Numbered from the stretch's first letter, positions 1 to 10,487 are shown. The stretch: 36,433 nucleotides of DNA from Porticoccaceae bacterium (GCA_029254005.1 JAQWYJ010000091.1:1-36433), one strand, 5' to 3'. The notes: generated from the letters alone by a model not told the origin. Numbers and translations are program-made.

Positions 1-218
1 CCGACAGAGTCGCGCTCAAGGTTAAGTGGCATACCGTAAACTCCGCCATCAAACTCTATCATTTCGCCATACATTACATCGGCTAAACCGTGTACGCGAA
101 TGATACCGTCTGAAACGGAAACAATGGTGCCCTCATTTTGGGCTTCTGATGAAACATCAAGGTTGTCAATACGACTCTTAATAATTTCACTGATCTCTGA
201 TGGATTCAGTTGCTGCAT
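1..218 (-). CDS. atpA: ATP synthase F1 subunit alpha, N-terminal part
   Basis: This is the first 72 codons of the alpha subunit of the F1 sector, cut off by the window edge. It starts at the ATG at 216-218 and reads [10 protein letters not shown], then a stretch closely matching E. coli AtpA ([33 protein letters not shown]). These residues form the N-terminal beta-barrel crown; the nucleotide-binding domain lies outside the window. Alpha subunits alternate with beta subunits in the catalytic hexamer and hold the non-catalytic nucleotide sites. The gene follows atpH by 16 bases in the operon order I-B-E-F-H-A. Identity is certain; only the C-terminal part is missing. Confidence 0.97.
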   Translation of the reverse strand, partial: MQQLNPSEISEIIKSRIDNLDVSSEAQNEGTIVSVSDGIIRVHGLADVMYGEMIEFDGGVYGMPLNLERDSV

Positions 219-234
219 GCTTAGGCCTCAATCC

Positions 235-771
235 TTAGGAATTAAATGACTCGGCTAATTTGGTCAAACGACCGCGAATGGAACCGTCTATAACGGTGTC
301 CCCGGCGCGAATAACTGCGCCACCTAACAAGCTATTATCTAAACTAACCTGCATATTTACTTTTCTATCTAGTGTTTTACTTAACGCTTCTGTTAACATT
401 TTCTGTTGCTTGTCATCCAGCACCTGCGCTGAAATCACCTCAACATCAACAGCTTTCTCTCGATTAGCTTTCATAACATCGAACTGCTGCGAGATATGAG
501 GTAACAGAGTCAACCGACGGTTCTCAGACAAAATTGAAATAAAATTTTGGCCTGCCGTATCGACCGTATCACCACAAATATCAATCAAAGCAGAGGCCTG
601 TTGTTCAGTTGTAGCACTTGGTGAACGCAAAAACTTGATCATCTCTGGTTGCTGCGTTACTGCTGCTGCAGTTGCTAAACTATTGGACCAAGCTTGAAGA
701 TCTGACGCATCTACAGCAAACTCAAAAGCTGCTTTTGCATAAGGTCTTGCTAGAGTACTCAATTCTGCCAT
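235..771 (-). CDS. atpH: ATP synthase F1 subunit delta
   Basis: Delta subunit (OSCP family) of F1Fo ATP synthase, 178 residues against 177 in E. coli. It sits on top of the F1 hexamer and joins it to the b-subunit stalk. The opening LARPYAKAAFEFA is the family N-terminal signature and forms the start of the six-helix domain that contacts alpha. The C-terminal portion (LLGGAVIRAGDTVIDGSIRGRL) is the conserved b-binding part. It starts 12 bases after the atpF stop codon and is followed by atpA, so it is part of the operon. Nothing is unusual in length or motifs. Confidence 0.97.
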   Translation of the reverse strand: MAELSTLARPYAKAAFEFAVDASDLQAWSNSLATAAAVTQQPEMIKFLRSPSATTEQQASALIDICGDTVDTAGQNFISILSENRRLTLLPHISQQFDVMKANREKAVDVEVISAQVLDDKQQKMLTEALSKTLDRKVNMQVSLDNSLLGGAVIRAGDTVIDGSIRGRLTKLAESFNS

Positions 772-783
772 GTTTAACCCCAG

Positions 784-1254
784 TTACAGCTGCGAAGCCA
801 ATTTATCAACTAATGCACGATTGGCTTTGTCATCAATCGATGCTTCCAAGACTTTTTCAGCGCCCGCTAGAGCTAACCCAGCCACCGAAGCGCGAAGCTC
901 TTCTTTGGCTCGATTAATTTCTTGCTCAATCTCTGCCTCAGCAGCAAGTTTGAGGCGATCACCTTCTGCCACTGCTTGCTGTTTAGCCTCATCAACAATT
1001 TGATTAGCGCGCTTATTGGCCTGATCGACAATCCCGGCAGCTTCTTGTTTTGCTTCCTTCATTTGATCAGTTGCCTTGTTTTGGGCAGCTTCTAGGTCAC
1101 GCATTGCGCGATCAGCAGCATCCAGACCATCAGCAATTTTTTGTTGCCGTTCTTCCATGGCTACAATAATGACTGGCCACACAAATTTCATGCAAAACCA
1201 CACAAAAATCGCGAAAGTCACCATTTGACCAAAGAGCGTTAGATTAATATTCAC
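784..1254 (-). CDS. atpF: ATP synthase Fo subunit b
   Basis: Subunit b, the peripheral stalk of ATP synthase, 156 residues, the same length as the E. coli protein. Residues 1 to about 27 are one membrane anchor ([20 protein letters not shown]), followed by the conserved FVWPVI segment. The rest is a long charged alanine-rich helix, expected to form the parallel or right-handed coiled coil that reaches delta on top of F1. The conserved [12 protein letters not shown] and [12 protein letters not shown] blocks are present. It lies between atpE and atpH in the operon. Only one b-type gene is seen, so the stalk is probably a homodimer. Confidence 0.97.
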   Translation of the reverse strand: MNINLTLFGQMVTFAIFVWFCMKFVWPVIIVAMEERQQKIADGLDAADRAMRDLEAAQNKATDQMKEAKQEAAGIVDQANKRANQIVDEAKQQAVAEGDRLKLAAEAEIEQEINRAKEELRASVAGLALAGAEKVLEASIDDKANRALVDKLASQL

Positions 1255-1295
1255 GCTATTACCTCGTTAATGAAGGTCCAATTACAAGTGATGCT

Positions 1296-1550
<255 letters not shown>

Positions 1551-1569
1551 TCAATAGTTTTAAATAAAA

Positions 1570-2640
<1,071 letters not shown>

Positions 2641-2694
2641 CTAGTAAACTCTTCTCAACCTTAAACACGACTACTTGCGTGTAGATAACACTTA

Positions 2695-3081
2695 TCACTT
2701 GACCAATCTTGCGACCAACAATAAATGCACTAAAATCATACTTATGAAAGCTGCCATTAAGGCAACAATATTCACATTGTCATACAAAACAAAGACAGTT
2801 ACGAAACCAGACGACGTTAGGATGACTTTGCCCACTTCCCCACGATACATGGTGTTTACTATTCTTTGTGTTTGACTTGCGCCAACGTACTTAAAAGCTT
2901 CTCGGCTAAACCATAGTTGGGGGATTAACTGGATTAATCCACCTAACACGATCGAACCAGAAAAATCTTGATTCGAACCATAAAAAAAACAAAGCCCACC
3001 GACCAACAACAATGCTAATAGCTGTGTCATTGATGCCTTAAATACTGCTGGCTGTGGAATAGTCTTCATTGGTTTGAACAC
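2695..3081 (-). CDS. atpI: ATP synthase assembly protein I
   Basis: AtpI is a small membrane protein encoded first in many atp operons and thought to help c-ring assembly. The sequence shows about four hydrophobic stretches (LLALLLVGGLCFFYG, GSIVLGGLIQLIPQLWF, VILTSSGFVTVFVLY, ALMAAFISMILVHLLLVARL), as expected for the family. The frame is open from a TTG at 3097-3099. The GTG at 3079-3081 is preferred because GGGGG stands six bases before it; GTG at 3082-3084 and ATG at 3067-3069 are alternatives. It lies just downstream of the atp promoter. The assignment rests on position and hydrophobic pattern, since the family is poorly conserved. Confidence 0.85.
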   Translation of the reverse strand: MFKPMKTIPQPAVFKASMTQLLALLLVGGLCFFYGSNQDFSGSIVLGGLIQLIPQLWFSREAFKYVGASQTQRIVNTMYRGEVGKVILTSSGFVTVFVLYDNVNIVALMAAFISMILVHLLLVARLVK

Positions 3082-3134
3082 CACTTTCCCCCTAGACAAC
3101 GCAAAGCGATCGAGCCTCAGAGCGAACGGGGGGC

Positions 3135-3163
3135 ATTATAGGTATACTGTTGCCGATATTCAA
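3135..3163 (-). promoter_or_regulatory. Sigma70 promoter of the atp operon
   Basis: On the minus strand, TTGAAT (3158-3163) and TATAAT (3135-3140, all six bases consensus) are separated by 17 bases. Transcription would start near 3128 and enter atpI about 45 bases later. The promoter is the only strong sigma70 match in the parB-atpI gap. A 13-base element shared with two other places in the window (3147-3159) overlaps its spacer. Confidence 0.75.
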
Positions 3164-3193
3164 CATGCTATTTGCACCTATATTAGTCATTCA

Positions 3194-3222
3194 TAAAAAG
3201 AATGTTCACGTCTTGTCATTCT
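3194..3222 (-). terminator. Weak hairpin at the parB stop codon, possible terminator
   Basis: On the minus strand AGAATG (3217-3222) pairs with CATTCT (3199-3204) around a 12-base loop and is followed by a short T run. The stem is only six AT-rich pairs and overlaps the parB stop codon. It may reduce read-through into the atp operon, but it is not convincing alone. Confidence 0.3.
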
Positions 3223-4100
3223 ATGTGATCTAGAATTCCTTCAAGCTCATCAAGGCTATGGTATTTTATTACCAAAGAACCTTTTCCTTTAGCAGAATGA
3301 TTAATAACAACTGGGGCACCAATCTTCTCAGAAAGCTGTTCTTGTATACGCAATAGATCCGGGTCTACAGCGTTATTAGATTTAAAAACCTTGCCATTAT
3401 TGTTAGATTGTATTTTTTTTACCAATAATTCTGTTTGCCTAACGGACATGGAATCAGCTGCAACCTGTCTACCAGCAATTGCTTGCTCATCACCCTTAAG
3501 GGCTAGTAAACATTTGGCGTGCCCAAGCTCAAGCTCACCTAATTCTAACTGTTTTTGAACTGCAATATCCAAGCTGGCCAATCGCATAAGATTAGTGACT
3601 GCAGACCTTGATTTGCCTACGGCATCAGCTACCTGCTGTTGTGTTAAACTAAACTCATCCTGCAACCTTATCAGCGCGCGACTTTCTTCTATCGAATTTA
3701 AGTCTTCTCGTTGAATATTTTCTATCAGAGCCATAGCAATGGCAGCTTCATCGGTCAACTCTCTAATAACAGCAGGGATAGTATCCAATCCAGCTTGTTG
3801 TGTTGCACGCCAGCGACGTTCTCCAGCTATAATTTCATATCTATCATTAGAAATTTTACGAACAACTATTGGCTGCATCACACCTTGCTGAGTAATCGAT
3901 TGAGCTAATTCTTGCAATGCGACAGGGTCTAAGTCTCGTCGAGGCTGGTATTTGCCACGCTGCAAAAATTCCACAGGCAATTGAAGTAAAACACCGTCAA
4001 CATTATCACCGCTACTATTGTCTTGAATTGTTACGGACTCATCTGCGAACCCTAGTAGGGCATCTAAACCAGTGCCTAAACTTTGTCTTTTCGACACCAT
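3216..4100 (-). CDS. parB: Chromosome partitioning protein ParB
   Basis: ParB binds parS sites near the origin, loads as a CTP-dependent clamp and spreads. In 294 residues it shows the N-terminal LGTGLDALLG segment typical of chromosomal ParB (ParA-contacting region) and the CTPase motif GERRWRA at 93-99. Next come ENIQREDLN and a helix-turn-helix at about 153-173 (TQQQVADAVGKSRSAVTNLM) that reads parS. The C-terminal dimerisation region ends in DELEGILDHI. It lies one base after parA. Its likely targets are visible in the window: two parS-like palindromes inside recF, about 11 kb away. Confidence 0.97.
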   Translation of the reverse strand: MVSKRQSLGTGLDALLGFADESVTIQDNSSGDNVDGVLLQLPVEFLQRGKYQPRRDLDPVALQELAQSITQQGVMQPIVVRKISNDRYEIIAGERRWRATQQAGLDTIPAVIRELTDEAAIAMALIENIQREDLNSIEESRALIRLQDEFSLTQQQVADAVGKSRSAVTNLMRLASLDIAVQKQLELGELELGHAKCLLALKGDEQAIAGRQVAADSMSVRQTELLVKKIQSNNNGKVFKSNNAVDPDLLRIQEQLSEKIGAPVVINHSAKGKGSLVIKYHSLDELEGILDHIE

Positions 4101-4101
4101 A

Positions 4102-4899
4102 TTATTCAGCCTTTGTTGAATCTGAAGTTTGAGATGTTTTTTCCAATCGAAGGATTTCGCCAGCTAAGGCTAAATAAGCCATAGATCCCTTTGAATTTCT
4201 GTCATAAATCAACGCCGGTAAACCATGACTTGGTGCTTCTGCTAACCGAACGTTACGGGGAATACTGACACGGTACACTCGATTACCGAAGTATTTTCTT
4301 AATTGCGCAGTCACCGCACTTGTCAGGCTACTACGCGGATCATACATGGTTCTTAGTATGCCTTGTATGTGTAATTTTGGATTAATTAATTTAGCAATTT
4401 GTTTAATAGTATTATTAAGATCTGCCAACCCTTCCAAAGAAAAATACTCGCACTGCATGGGAATTATAACCCCGTCACTTGCGACCAAAGCATTTACGGT
4501 TAGCATGTTAAGCGTTGGGGGGCAATCTATAACTATATAGTCATAATCTTTCTGATCATCTTCAAGCGCTAACTTTAAACGAGACTCCCTACCAATTTCT
4601 TTTAATAATTCTACTTCAGCAGCGACCAAATCTCGATTAGCCGGCAATACCTCATATTTTCCTGCCTTAGCAGTTAGCACTACCTCAGAAACTAGGTTTT
4701 TACCCGTAAGTATATGATACATGCTAAGCACACAAGACTGTTTGTTAATGCCAGACCCCATGGTTGCATTACCTTGAGGATCTAGATCAATTAACAATAC
4801 ACGCTTTTTATATGCGGCTAAAGATGCGCATAAATTAATACTTGTTGTGGTTTTTCCAACACCACCTTTTTGATTTGCAATAGATATGATCTTAACCAA
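4102..4899 (-). CDS. parA: Chromosome partitioning ATPase ParA (Soj)
   Basis: ParA is the deviant Walker ATPase that moves ParB-bound origins over the nucleoid. The deviant P-loop KGGVGKTT is at residues 11-18, the A' segment is LLIDLDPQGNAT, and Walker B is YIVIDCPP. The 265-residue length and the RTMYDPRSSL and RNVRLAEAPSHGLP blocks match chromosomal ParA of Pseudomonas. The start is the TTG at 4897-4899, which overlaps the rsmG stop codon; AGGA lies about ten bases upstream. The next in-frame methionine is far inside the protein, so TTG is required to keep the P-loop. The overlap suggests coupling to rsmG translation. Confidence 0.96.
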   Translation of the reverse strand: MVKIISIANQKGGVGKTTTSINLCASLAAYKKRVLLIDLDPQGNATMGSGINKQSCVLSMYHILTGKNLVSEVVLTAKAGKYEVLPANRDLVAAEVELLKEIGRESRLKLALEDDQKDYDYIVIDCPPTLNMLTVNALVASDGVIIPMQCEYFSLEGLADLNNTIKQIAKLINPKLHIQGILRTMYDPRSSLTSAVTAQLRKYFGNRVYRVSIPRNVRLAEAPSHGLPALIYDRNSKGSMAYLALAGEILRLEKTSQTSDSTKAE

Positions 4900-5560
4900 C
4901 GGTATTTTTTCCTACGCCAATATACTCTATTTTAACTAAATGCCGTCGACCTACAACACCTGGAACCGCAATAGGGTGTTTTTCTGTGGCATGGTATCCA
5001 GATGGTATTTCTTTAAGCTCATCAAGCTCTAAACGCCCCTTCATAGCAAAAAAACAGCCATTATCACAAACAAGATGACTACACTTAATAATCATGTCAC
5101 TCAATGAGCTAAATGCTCTACTTAAGACACCATGATATCTTTCTTCTGGTAAAAACCCTTCGACCCGAGAATTAACTTCATTAATATTTTTTAAACCAAG
5201 TTGTATTTTAACCTGAAATAAAAACCTTGTTTTTTTACCGTTACTATCAAGTAACGTAAAGTGTTTATCTGGATTAATAATAGACAGCGGAATTCCAGGC
5301 AAACCAGCACCTGTGCCAATATCAATAAAACGCTGGCCGCTAAGGAAGTGAGATATAGAAAGACTATCTAACAAATGCAGCTTTATCATTTCCGTTGGCT
5401 CTTTTATAGCCGTAAGGTTGTACGCTTTGTTCCACCGAACAAGCATATCCAAATAGTTTAATAATTGATCTTCTTGATGGTTATCACAGGTTACACCAAG
5501 ATCAGACAAGCCGTTTTTCAATAAAATACGGGCTGGTTGATTGTTTAGAAACTTATTCAT
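4892..5560 (-). CDS. rsmG: 16S rRNA (guanine527-N7)-methyltransferase
   Basis: RsmG (GidB) methylates N7 of G527 in 16S rRNA with S-adenosylmethionine; its loss gives low-level streptomycin resistance in several bacteria. The SAM-binding loop is FIDIGTGAGLPGIPL, followed by FTLLDSNGKKTRFL, both family hallmarks. The RWNKAYNLTAI segment near residue 45 is also conserved. At 222 residues it is near the usual length of about 207. It lies between mnmG and parA as in most gammaproteobacteria, 17 bases after the mnmG stop, and overlaps the parA start. Confidence 0.95.
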   Translation of the reverse strand: MNKFLNNQPARILLKNGLSDLGVTCDNHQEDQLLNYLDMLVRWNKAYNLTAIKEPTEMIKLHLLDSLSISHFLSGQRFIDIGTGAGLPGIPLSIINPDKHFTLLDSNGKKTRFLFQVKIQLGLKNINEVNSRVEGFLPEERYHGVLSRAFSSLSDMIIKCSHLVCDNGCFFAMKGRLELDELKEIPSGYHATEKHPIAVPGVVGRRHLVKIEYIGVGKNTVG

Positions 5561-5577
5561 ATTTTTTTAAACAACGC

Positions 5578-7458
5578 TTAAGCTGCTCGCCGCTTAAGTT
5601 GCACTAAAAGGAGCGAAATAGCTGCTGGTGTTACTCCAGAAATTCTTGATGCTCTAGCTAAGGTTTCAGGAAGTGCTTCAGATAGCTTTTGTTTCACCTC
5701 GTTTGACAAGCCTTTTACTTGGGCATAATCGAAGCCGATAGGAATAGGGGTGTTTTCGTGCCTTTTAAGACGGTCTATTTCATCTTTTTGCCTATTAATA
5801 TAACCTGAGTACTTAGCATCTATCTCGACTTGCTGACCAATGTTGGAGTCCACAACTACTTCAGGAAATAAATTATTTATTATTTTATGGTCAAGTTCGG
5901 GGCGCTTAAGAAGATCATAAAGAGAGTATTCATGCGATATTTTGTGATCAACATGATCAGAAAGTTTTTCTGCAAGTTGTGTATTAGGTTGAATCCAGGT
6001 GTTCTTTAAACGCTGCGTTTCAAGAGCTATAGCCTCTTGTTTCTTACAAAATTGCTCCCACCTATAATCGTCGACCAAACCTATGTTTCTACCTAGTTCT
6101 GTTAATCGGATATCAGCATTATCTTCACGCAGTAGTAATCGATATTCCGCTCGACTAGTAAACATTCGATAGGGTTCTTTAGTTCCCATAGTAATCAGAT
6201 CATCTATCAGAACGCCCGTATAAGCTATATCTCTGGTTGGGCACCAAGCCTCCTTGCCCAAAGCTTTGAGTGATGCGTTTGCACCTGCCAACAATCCCTG
6301 GGCCGCAGCTTCCTCATAACCTGTGGTTCCATTGATTTGTCCGGCAAAAAACAGACCAGAAATAGCTTTAGTTTCTAATGAATATAGAAGATCTTGCGGA
6401 TTAAAATAGTCATATTCAATAGCATATCCAGGTCGAGTAATATGTGCATTCTCAAATCCTTTAATGGATCTTACTAACGCCAACTGTATGTCAAAAGGAA
6501 GGCTTGTCGAAATACCGTTAGGATACAGTTCATGGGTATTTAACCCCTCTGGTTCGATAAATATTTGATGCTGATCTTTATCAGCAAACCGTACCACTTT
6601 ATCTTCAATTGATGGACAGTAACGAGGGCCAACCCCATCTATAACCCCTGTATAAAGTGGGGAACGATCCATACCACTGTGAATTATATCGTGAGTATTT
6701 TTATTGGTATAGGTTATCCAGCAACAGGTTTGTGTTGGATGATTCTCTACTTTTCCAAGGTAGGACATTACAGGTTCAGGTTTATCTCCCCATTGTTCTT
6801 GTAATGAAGAAAAATCAACGCTTCTTGCATCAATACGTGGGGGCGTTCCTGTTTTCAGTCGTTCAACTCTAAAAGGCAGCTCACGCATTCGTTTTGCTAA
6901 ATTTTCTGAAGGAGGATCTCCGGCTCTACCTGCTGAGTGTTTTTCTAAGCCAATGTGTACCTTACCTGCTAAAAATGTGCCTGCAGTAACCACTACGGTT
7001 TTAGACTTGAATACTAACCCCATTTGCGTAACAACACCGGTTACGCAATCATTTTCAATTACAAGATCATCAACGCCTTGTTGAAAAATTGTCAAGTTTG
7101 GCTGATTTTCAAGGATATCTCTTATTGCTGCTTTATATAGAATTCTATCAGCCTGTACTCTAGTGGCTCTTACAGCAGGGCCTTTTCGAGCGTTTAAAAC
7201 TCTAAATTGAATGCCAGCTAAGTCAGTTGCCGCTGCCATAGCACCACCTAAAGCGTCAACTTCCTTGACCAAATGGCTTTTACCAATCCCACCTATCGCA
7301 GGATTACATGACATTTGGCCTAGCGTTTCAATGTTATGGGTTAAGAGCAATGTTTGGCTGCCCATCCTTGCTGCCGCTAGACAAGCTTCAGTTCCTGCAT
7401 GCCCGCCGCCAATAACAATGACATCGTACCGATCTGGATATTGCATAAAAATGTACAT
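5578..7458 (-). CDS. mnmG: tRNA uridine 5-carboxymethylaminomethyl modification enzyme MnmG
   Basis: MnmG (GidA) is the FAD- and NADH-dependent partner of MnmE. It builds the 5-(carboxymethyl)aminomethyl group on U34 of certain tRNAs. The FAD-binding motif [13 protein letters not shown] stands near the N-terminus. [33 protein letters not shown] and the [18 protein letters not shown] block match E. coli MnmG closely. The length of 626 residues is usual (629 in E. coli). The ATG at 7456-7458 gives four residues before the family start; [11 protein letters not shown] at codon 5 is an equally good start. It is the first minus-strand gene left of the strand switch. A TATACT box at 7480-7485 could serve it but lacks a good -35. 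Confidence 0.97.
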   Translation of the reverse strand: MYIFMQYPDRYDVIVIGGGHAGTEACLAAARMGSQTLLLTHNIETLGQMSCNPAIGGIGKSHLVKEVDALGGAMAAATDLAGIQFRVLNARKGPAVRATRVQADRILYKAAIRDILENQPNLTIFQQGVDDLVIENDCVTGVVTQMGLVFKSKTVVVTAGTFLAGKVHIGLEKHSAGRAGDPPSENLAKRMRELPFRVERLKTGTPPRIDARSVDFSSLQEQWGDKPEPVMSYLGKVENHPTQTCCWITYTNKNTHDIIHSGMDRSPLYTGVIDGVGPRYCPSIEDKVVRFADKDQHQIFIEPEGLNTHELYPNGISTSLPFDIQLALVRSIKGFENAHITRPGYAIEYDYFNPQDLLYSLETKAISGLFFAGQINGTTGYEEAAAQGLLAGANASLKALGKEAWCPTRDIAYTGVLIDDLITMGTKEPYRMFTSRAEYRLLLREDNADIRLTELGRNIGLVDDYRWEQFCKKQEAIALETQRLKNTWIQPNTQLAEKLSDHVDHKISHEYSLYDLLKRPELDHKIINNLFPEVVVDSNIGQQVEIDAKYSGYINRQKDEIDRLKRHENTPIPIGFDYAQVKGLSNEVKQKLSEALPETLARASRISGVTPAAISLLLVQLKRRAA

Positions 7459-8010
7459 CTTTGTTTCTTTAAAAAAGCAAGTATACGCTTAGAAAAATAA
7501 TAATTCTTGAAGAGTTTCATTTAATAAAAAATAGAGTTTAATTATTTATTACTATATATATTTATTATTAAGTAAGGTTATTGTTGTTGTTATTAGGGCG
7601 ACGTGTTTTTGTGGATAAACTACTTTACTTACTATTTATCAATAGTTTATATGATAATTTTACCGTATACACCAGTTAAAAAAAGGTGCTGTGCTTTTTA
7701 ATATCATTGTGTTGGTTGTTACTAAAATATTATTCGATTAATCTATTGTTAACAAAGTTGAGGTGTTTGTGAGTAAATATAAATTTATCCAAAGGATAAT
7801 GACAGGTTACCTTAATCTGGATTAGATACACTGGTACCTTGAGTGAGACCTGTTTATAAGCATGTATTAATTTATTGTTTAGTGGTTGGTTTGATATGTG
7901 TCTAGAAATAATTTATTCATTTAATTGATAAAATGATTGAAGTGATCTATTTAATTCTTTAAAATCGCGCACCCTGTCTGGGCAACACATTATTTTTTGG
8001 ACGATTTAAC
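7459..8010. other. AT-rich mnmG-rpmH gap with DnaA-box-like sites (possible origin part)
   Basis: This 552-base non-coding stretch lies where coding direction flips from minus to plus. It contains one perfect DnaA box (TGTGGATAA, 7610-7618, minus orientation) and near matches TTATCCAAA (7785-7793) and TGTTTATAA (7851-7859). Much of it is A and T only (for example 7537-7569). E. coli oriC also lies beside mnmG, so this may be an origin or a former half of one. The three-box region before dnaA is the stronger candidate. The rpmH promoter occupies its right end. Confidence 0.5.
7937..7965 (+). promoter_or_regulatory. Sigma70 promoter of rpmH
   Basis: TTGAAG (7937-7942) and TAAAAT (7960-7965) are separated by 17 bases. 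The region right after the -10 box is GC-rich (CGCGCACCC), a discriminator typical of stringently controlled ribosomal promoters. The start would be near 7972, leaving a leader of about 40 bases before rpmH. Confidence 0.65.
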
Positions 8011-8145
8011 ATGAAAAGAACATTTCAACCGAGCAACCTCAAGCGTAAGCGAACCCATGGATTTAGAGCTCGTATGGCGACACCGGGTGGCAGGGCGGTT
8101 TTAAATCGACGTCGCGCCAAGGGCCGTAAGCGCCTTTCTGCATAA
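8011..8145 (+). CDS. rpmH: Large ribosomal subunit protein bL34
   Basis: Ribosomal protein bL34, 44 residues, very basic. It reads [20 protein letters not shown], continues [20 protein letters not shown] and ends RLSA, matching L34 along its whole length. It binds 23S rRNA in the large subunit. The ATG is at 8011-8013. It is the first gene of the rpmH-rnpA-yidD-yidC-mnmE block. In the usual gammaproteobacterial layout rpmH is read away from dnaA and next to it; here the block is flipped, with rpmH beside mnmG and mnmE beside dnaA. Confidence 0.98.
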   Translation: MKRTFQPSNLKRKRTHGFRARMATPGGRAVLNRRRAKGRKRLSA

Positions 8146-8148
8146 ATA

Positions 8149-8168
8149 GTGGGCTTTTTGGAGCCCAC
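8149..8168 (+). terminator. Hairpin between rpmH and rnpA, possible attenuator
   Basis: GTGGGCT (8149-8155) and AGCCCAC (8162-8168) form a perfect seven-pair stem with a six-base loop, followed shortly by TTTT (8171-8174). It starts four bases after the rpmH stop codon. It could be a partial terminator giving much more bL34 than RnpA, or a transcript-end stabiliser. It also covers the upstream GTG that could be read as an rnpA start. Confidence 0.55.
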
Positions 8169-8172
8169 CGTT

Positions 8173-8541
8173 TTGACTAGAGAAAACGTAAAATTCGGAA
8201 AAAATCAGCGACTACTCCAAAGTTCTGATTTCAAAAACGTTTTCGACTCTAACTCGTGTAAAGTTTCTCACTCTTACTATCTTATACTCGCAAAACCCAA
8301 CAGACTGGTTTCGTCTCGTCTAGGTTTGGTTATTGGGAAAAAAAACATCAATAAAGCAGTTAGTAGGAATACTATCAAACGATTAGTTAGAGAAACTTTC
8401 CGTGTTTCAAATATTTCTTGTTCAGTAGATATTATTTTTTTGGCTCGAAAAGGTGCTGATAAAGTAAGTTCAAGAGAGCTAACCTTGTTGTTACAACAAT
8501 CTTGGTGCAGACTAAGTCGTCGTCTTGAACAATCTTCATAG
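8173..8541 (+). CDS. rnpA: Ribonuclease P protein component
   Basis: RnpA is the small basic protein that helps the RNase P RNA recognise precursor tRNA. The sequence has the family opening ([17 protein letters not shown]), [14 protein letters not shown] and the central RNA-binding stretch [14 protein letters not shown]. In the usual RNR signature the second Arg is replaced by Thr, giving RNT. The frame is open from a GTG at 8149, but that codon lies inside a hairpin. The TTG at 8173-8175 has GGAG nine bases upstream and gives a more typical N-terminus (122 residues). It follows rpmH and precedes yidD, the normal order. Confidence 0.9.
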   Translation: MTRENVKFGKNQRLLQSSDFKNVFDSNSCKVSHSYYLILAKPNRLVSSRLGLVIGKKNINKAVSRNTIKRLVRETFRVSNISCSVDIIFLARKGADKVSSRELTLLLQQSWCRLSRRLEQSS

Positions 8542-8548
8542 GATAACA

Positions 8549-8809
8549 ATGCGTAAATTATTCTTGAAATGCATACGTGGATATCAGCTGGCAATAAGCC
8601 CTCTGTTGGGCAACAATTGTCGTTTCCATCCGTCGTGCTCATGTTTTGCTCACGAGGCAATTTCGCGCTTTGGTATATTAAAAGGCAGTTATCTGGCGTG
8701 TATGAGAATTCTTAAATGTAATCCCTTTCATTCTGGTGGCTATGATCCCGTACCAGACATACAAAGCAGCGATGATTCGCTGATTAAAAACCAAAAGAGT
8801 TTCAAATAA
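8549..8809 (+). CDS. yidD: Membrane protein insertion efficiency factor YidD
   Basis: YidD is a short, membrane-associated protein that assists YidC-dependent membrane protein insertion. The 86 residues carry the family marks: [12 protein letters not shown] near the start, [15 protein letters not shown] with three cysteines, and [13 protein letters not shown]. The ATG at 8549-8551 is chosen over the upstream in-frame TTG at 8525 because AGGA stands five bases before it and it gives the usual [13 protein letters not shown]. It lies seven bases after rnpA and one base before yidC, so the three genes are almost certainly co-transcribed. Confidence 0.95.
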   Translation: MRKLFLKCIRGYQLAISPLLGNNCRFHPSCSCFAHEAISRFGILKGSYLACMRILKCNPFHSGGYDPVPDIQSSDDSLIKNQKSFK

Positions 8810-8810
8810 T

Positions 8811-10487
8811 ATGGATTGGCAAAGAACCGCGTTAATCGCTGGAATGTGTATTGTAGCTTGGCTATTGATGATTCAATGGAATCAATCTCAAGATCAGATA
8901 GTGACAATTCCTCCTACAGAGATACAGTCGGACTTTAGTTATACAACTGATATAGACGATGTGGTGTCAACAAACCAGGATTCTCAGGCTGAAGAGCTCC
9001 CTCAGTTAGCATTGCCACAGGTATCGGAGCAAGAGTCTAAGGTTGTTAACAGAAAATTAATTACTCTAAAGAACGACGTGCTTGAGTTGGTTGTTGATAC
9101 CTTGGGTGGTGATATTATAGATGCAAAATTATTACAGCATTTTGATCGTAAACCGGAGTTAGGTGGACAACCTTTCTCAATACTTAAGAGTACCTCTGAA
9201 AATACCTATATTGCTCGCAGTGGTTTGATTGGCAAGAACGGCACAGATACAGGACAGGGACGACCCCAGTTCAGAGCAGCACTTAAAGAGTATGTTCTTG
9301 GCAAAGACGAAGATTCTATTACTGTCGACATTACCACTAATATAAATAATGTTCGGTTTGTTAAGCGCTTCAGTTTGACTCAAGGTAGTTATACTGTTGG
9401 TGTGCAATACTTGATCAGCAATGGGTCTAGTGATAATTGGAGTGGTGCTTTTTATGGTCAGATTAAGAGAGATTCTAAACCACCGGTAACAGATATTTCT
9501 GGCTTTAGTATGCAACCTTACCTTGGTGCAGCGTTGCGACAACCTGATCAAAACTACGCAAAATTTGACTTTACCGATATCGACGATAAAACCATTAAAA
9601 CTAGTATAGAGGGTGGTTGGGTTGCTATGGTTCAGCACTATTTTATTAGTGCGTGGGTACCACCAGCTAACCAAGAGAATAATTTTACCTTACGAAAACT
9701 GTCCAATCGTGATATCTATTTGATGAGTTTTACGGGTCCAGAAATACTTATCAGGCCAGGTGAAAGTGCAGATTACGCGGCTAGCTTTTATATAGGGCCT
9801 AAAGACCAGGTAATTCTCGGCGAGTTGTCTGAATATCTTGATAGAACAGTAGATTACGGCTTTCTGTGGGTTTTAGCTGAACCGATTTTTAAAGCTATGA
9901 AGATGATTCACAGTGTTATTGGTAACTGGGGTTGGACAATAATACTACTGACCCTTGGCATCAAGTTACTGTTATATCCGTTATCTGCTGCGAGCCTGAA
10001 ATCAATGGCCAAGATGCGTAGTTTGCAACCAGAGTTAACGCGCCTCAAGGAATTGCATGGGGATGATCGGCAGAAAATGTCGCAAGAATTAATGGGTTTG
10101 TATAAAAAGGAAAAGGTTAATCCCGCAGGCGGTTGTTTACCTATGCTTCTTCAAATGCCTGTGTTTATTGCACTTTATTGGGTACTTATGGAATCTGTGG
10201 AAATTCGTCATGCACCATGGGTATTTTGGATTCAAGATTTATCTGCTAAAGATCCTTATTTCGTCTTACCTATTATCATGGGTGCAAGCATGTTGTTGAT
10301 GCAAAAGCTACAACCAATGCCGACAGATCCTATGCAAGCAAAGGTAATGCAAATTATGCCAATTGCATTTACTTTTTTGTTTATGACCTTTCCTTCTGGT
10401 TTGGTGCTGTATTGGACGGTAAACAATTTGTTATCGATGGCCCAGCAATGGTTTGTTAACCGCCAGATTGCGGTAGCAAAAAAATGA
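8811..10487 (+). CDS. yidC: Membrane protein insertase YidC
   Basis: YidC (Oxa1 family) inserts and folds inner-membrane proteins, alone or with SecYEG; subunits a and c of ATP synthase are known substrates. The 558 residues begin with a signal-anchor helix (MDWQRTALIAGMCIVAWLL), then a large periplasmic domain to about residue 345. The conserved five-helix core includes SMAKMRSLQPELTRLKE, KVNPAGGCLPMLLQMPVFIALYW and FPSGLVLYWTVNN. The positive residue of the hydrophilic groove is Lys (LGIKLLLYPLS) rather than the E. coli Arg366, as also in Pseudomonas. It starts one base after yidD. Confidence 0.97.
   Translation: MDWQRTALIAGMCIVAWLLMIQWNQSQDQIVTIPPTEIQSDFSYTTDIDDVVSTNQDSQAEELPQLALPQVSEQESKVVNRKLITLKNDVLELVVDTLGGDIIDAKLLQHFDRKPELGGQPFSILKSTSENTYIARSGLIGKNGTDTGQGRPQFRAALKEYVLGKDEDSITVDITTNINNVRFVKRFSLTQGSYTVGVQYLISNGSSDNWSGAFYGQIKRDSKPPVTDISGFSMQPYLGAALRQPDQNYAKFDFTDIDDKTIKTSIEGGWVAMVQHYFISAWVPPANQENNFTLRKLSNRDIYLMSFTGPEILIRPGESADYAASFYIGPKDQVILGELSEYLDRTVDYGFLWVLAEPIFKAMKMIHSVIGNWGWTIILLTLGIKLLLYPLSAASLKSMAKMRSLQPELTRLKELHGDDRQKMSQELMGLYKKEKVNPAGGCLPMLLQMPVFIALYWVLMESVEIRHAPWVFWIQDLSAKDPYFVLPIIMGASMLLMQKLQPMPTDPMQAKVMQIMPIAFTFLFMTFPSGLVLYWTVNNLLSMAQQWFVNRQIAVAKK

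Noticed and set aside
3147-3159. GCCGATAT on the plus strand as a sigma28 promoter
   Set aside because: No -35-like sequence 11 bases upstream and no plus-strand gene downstream; kept only as a repeat of the shared element.
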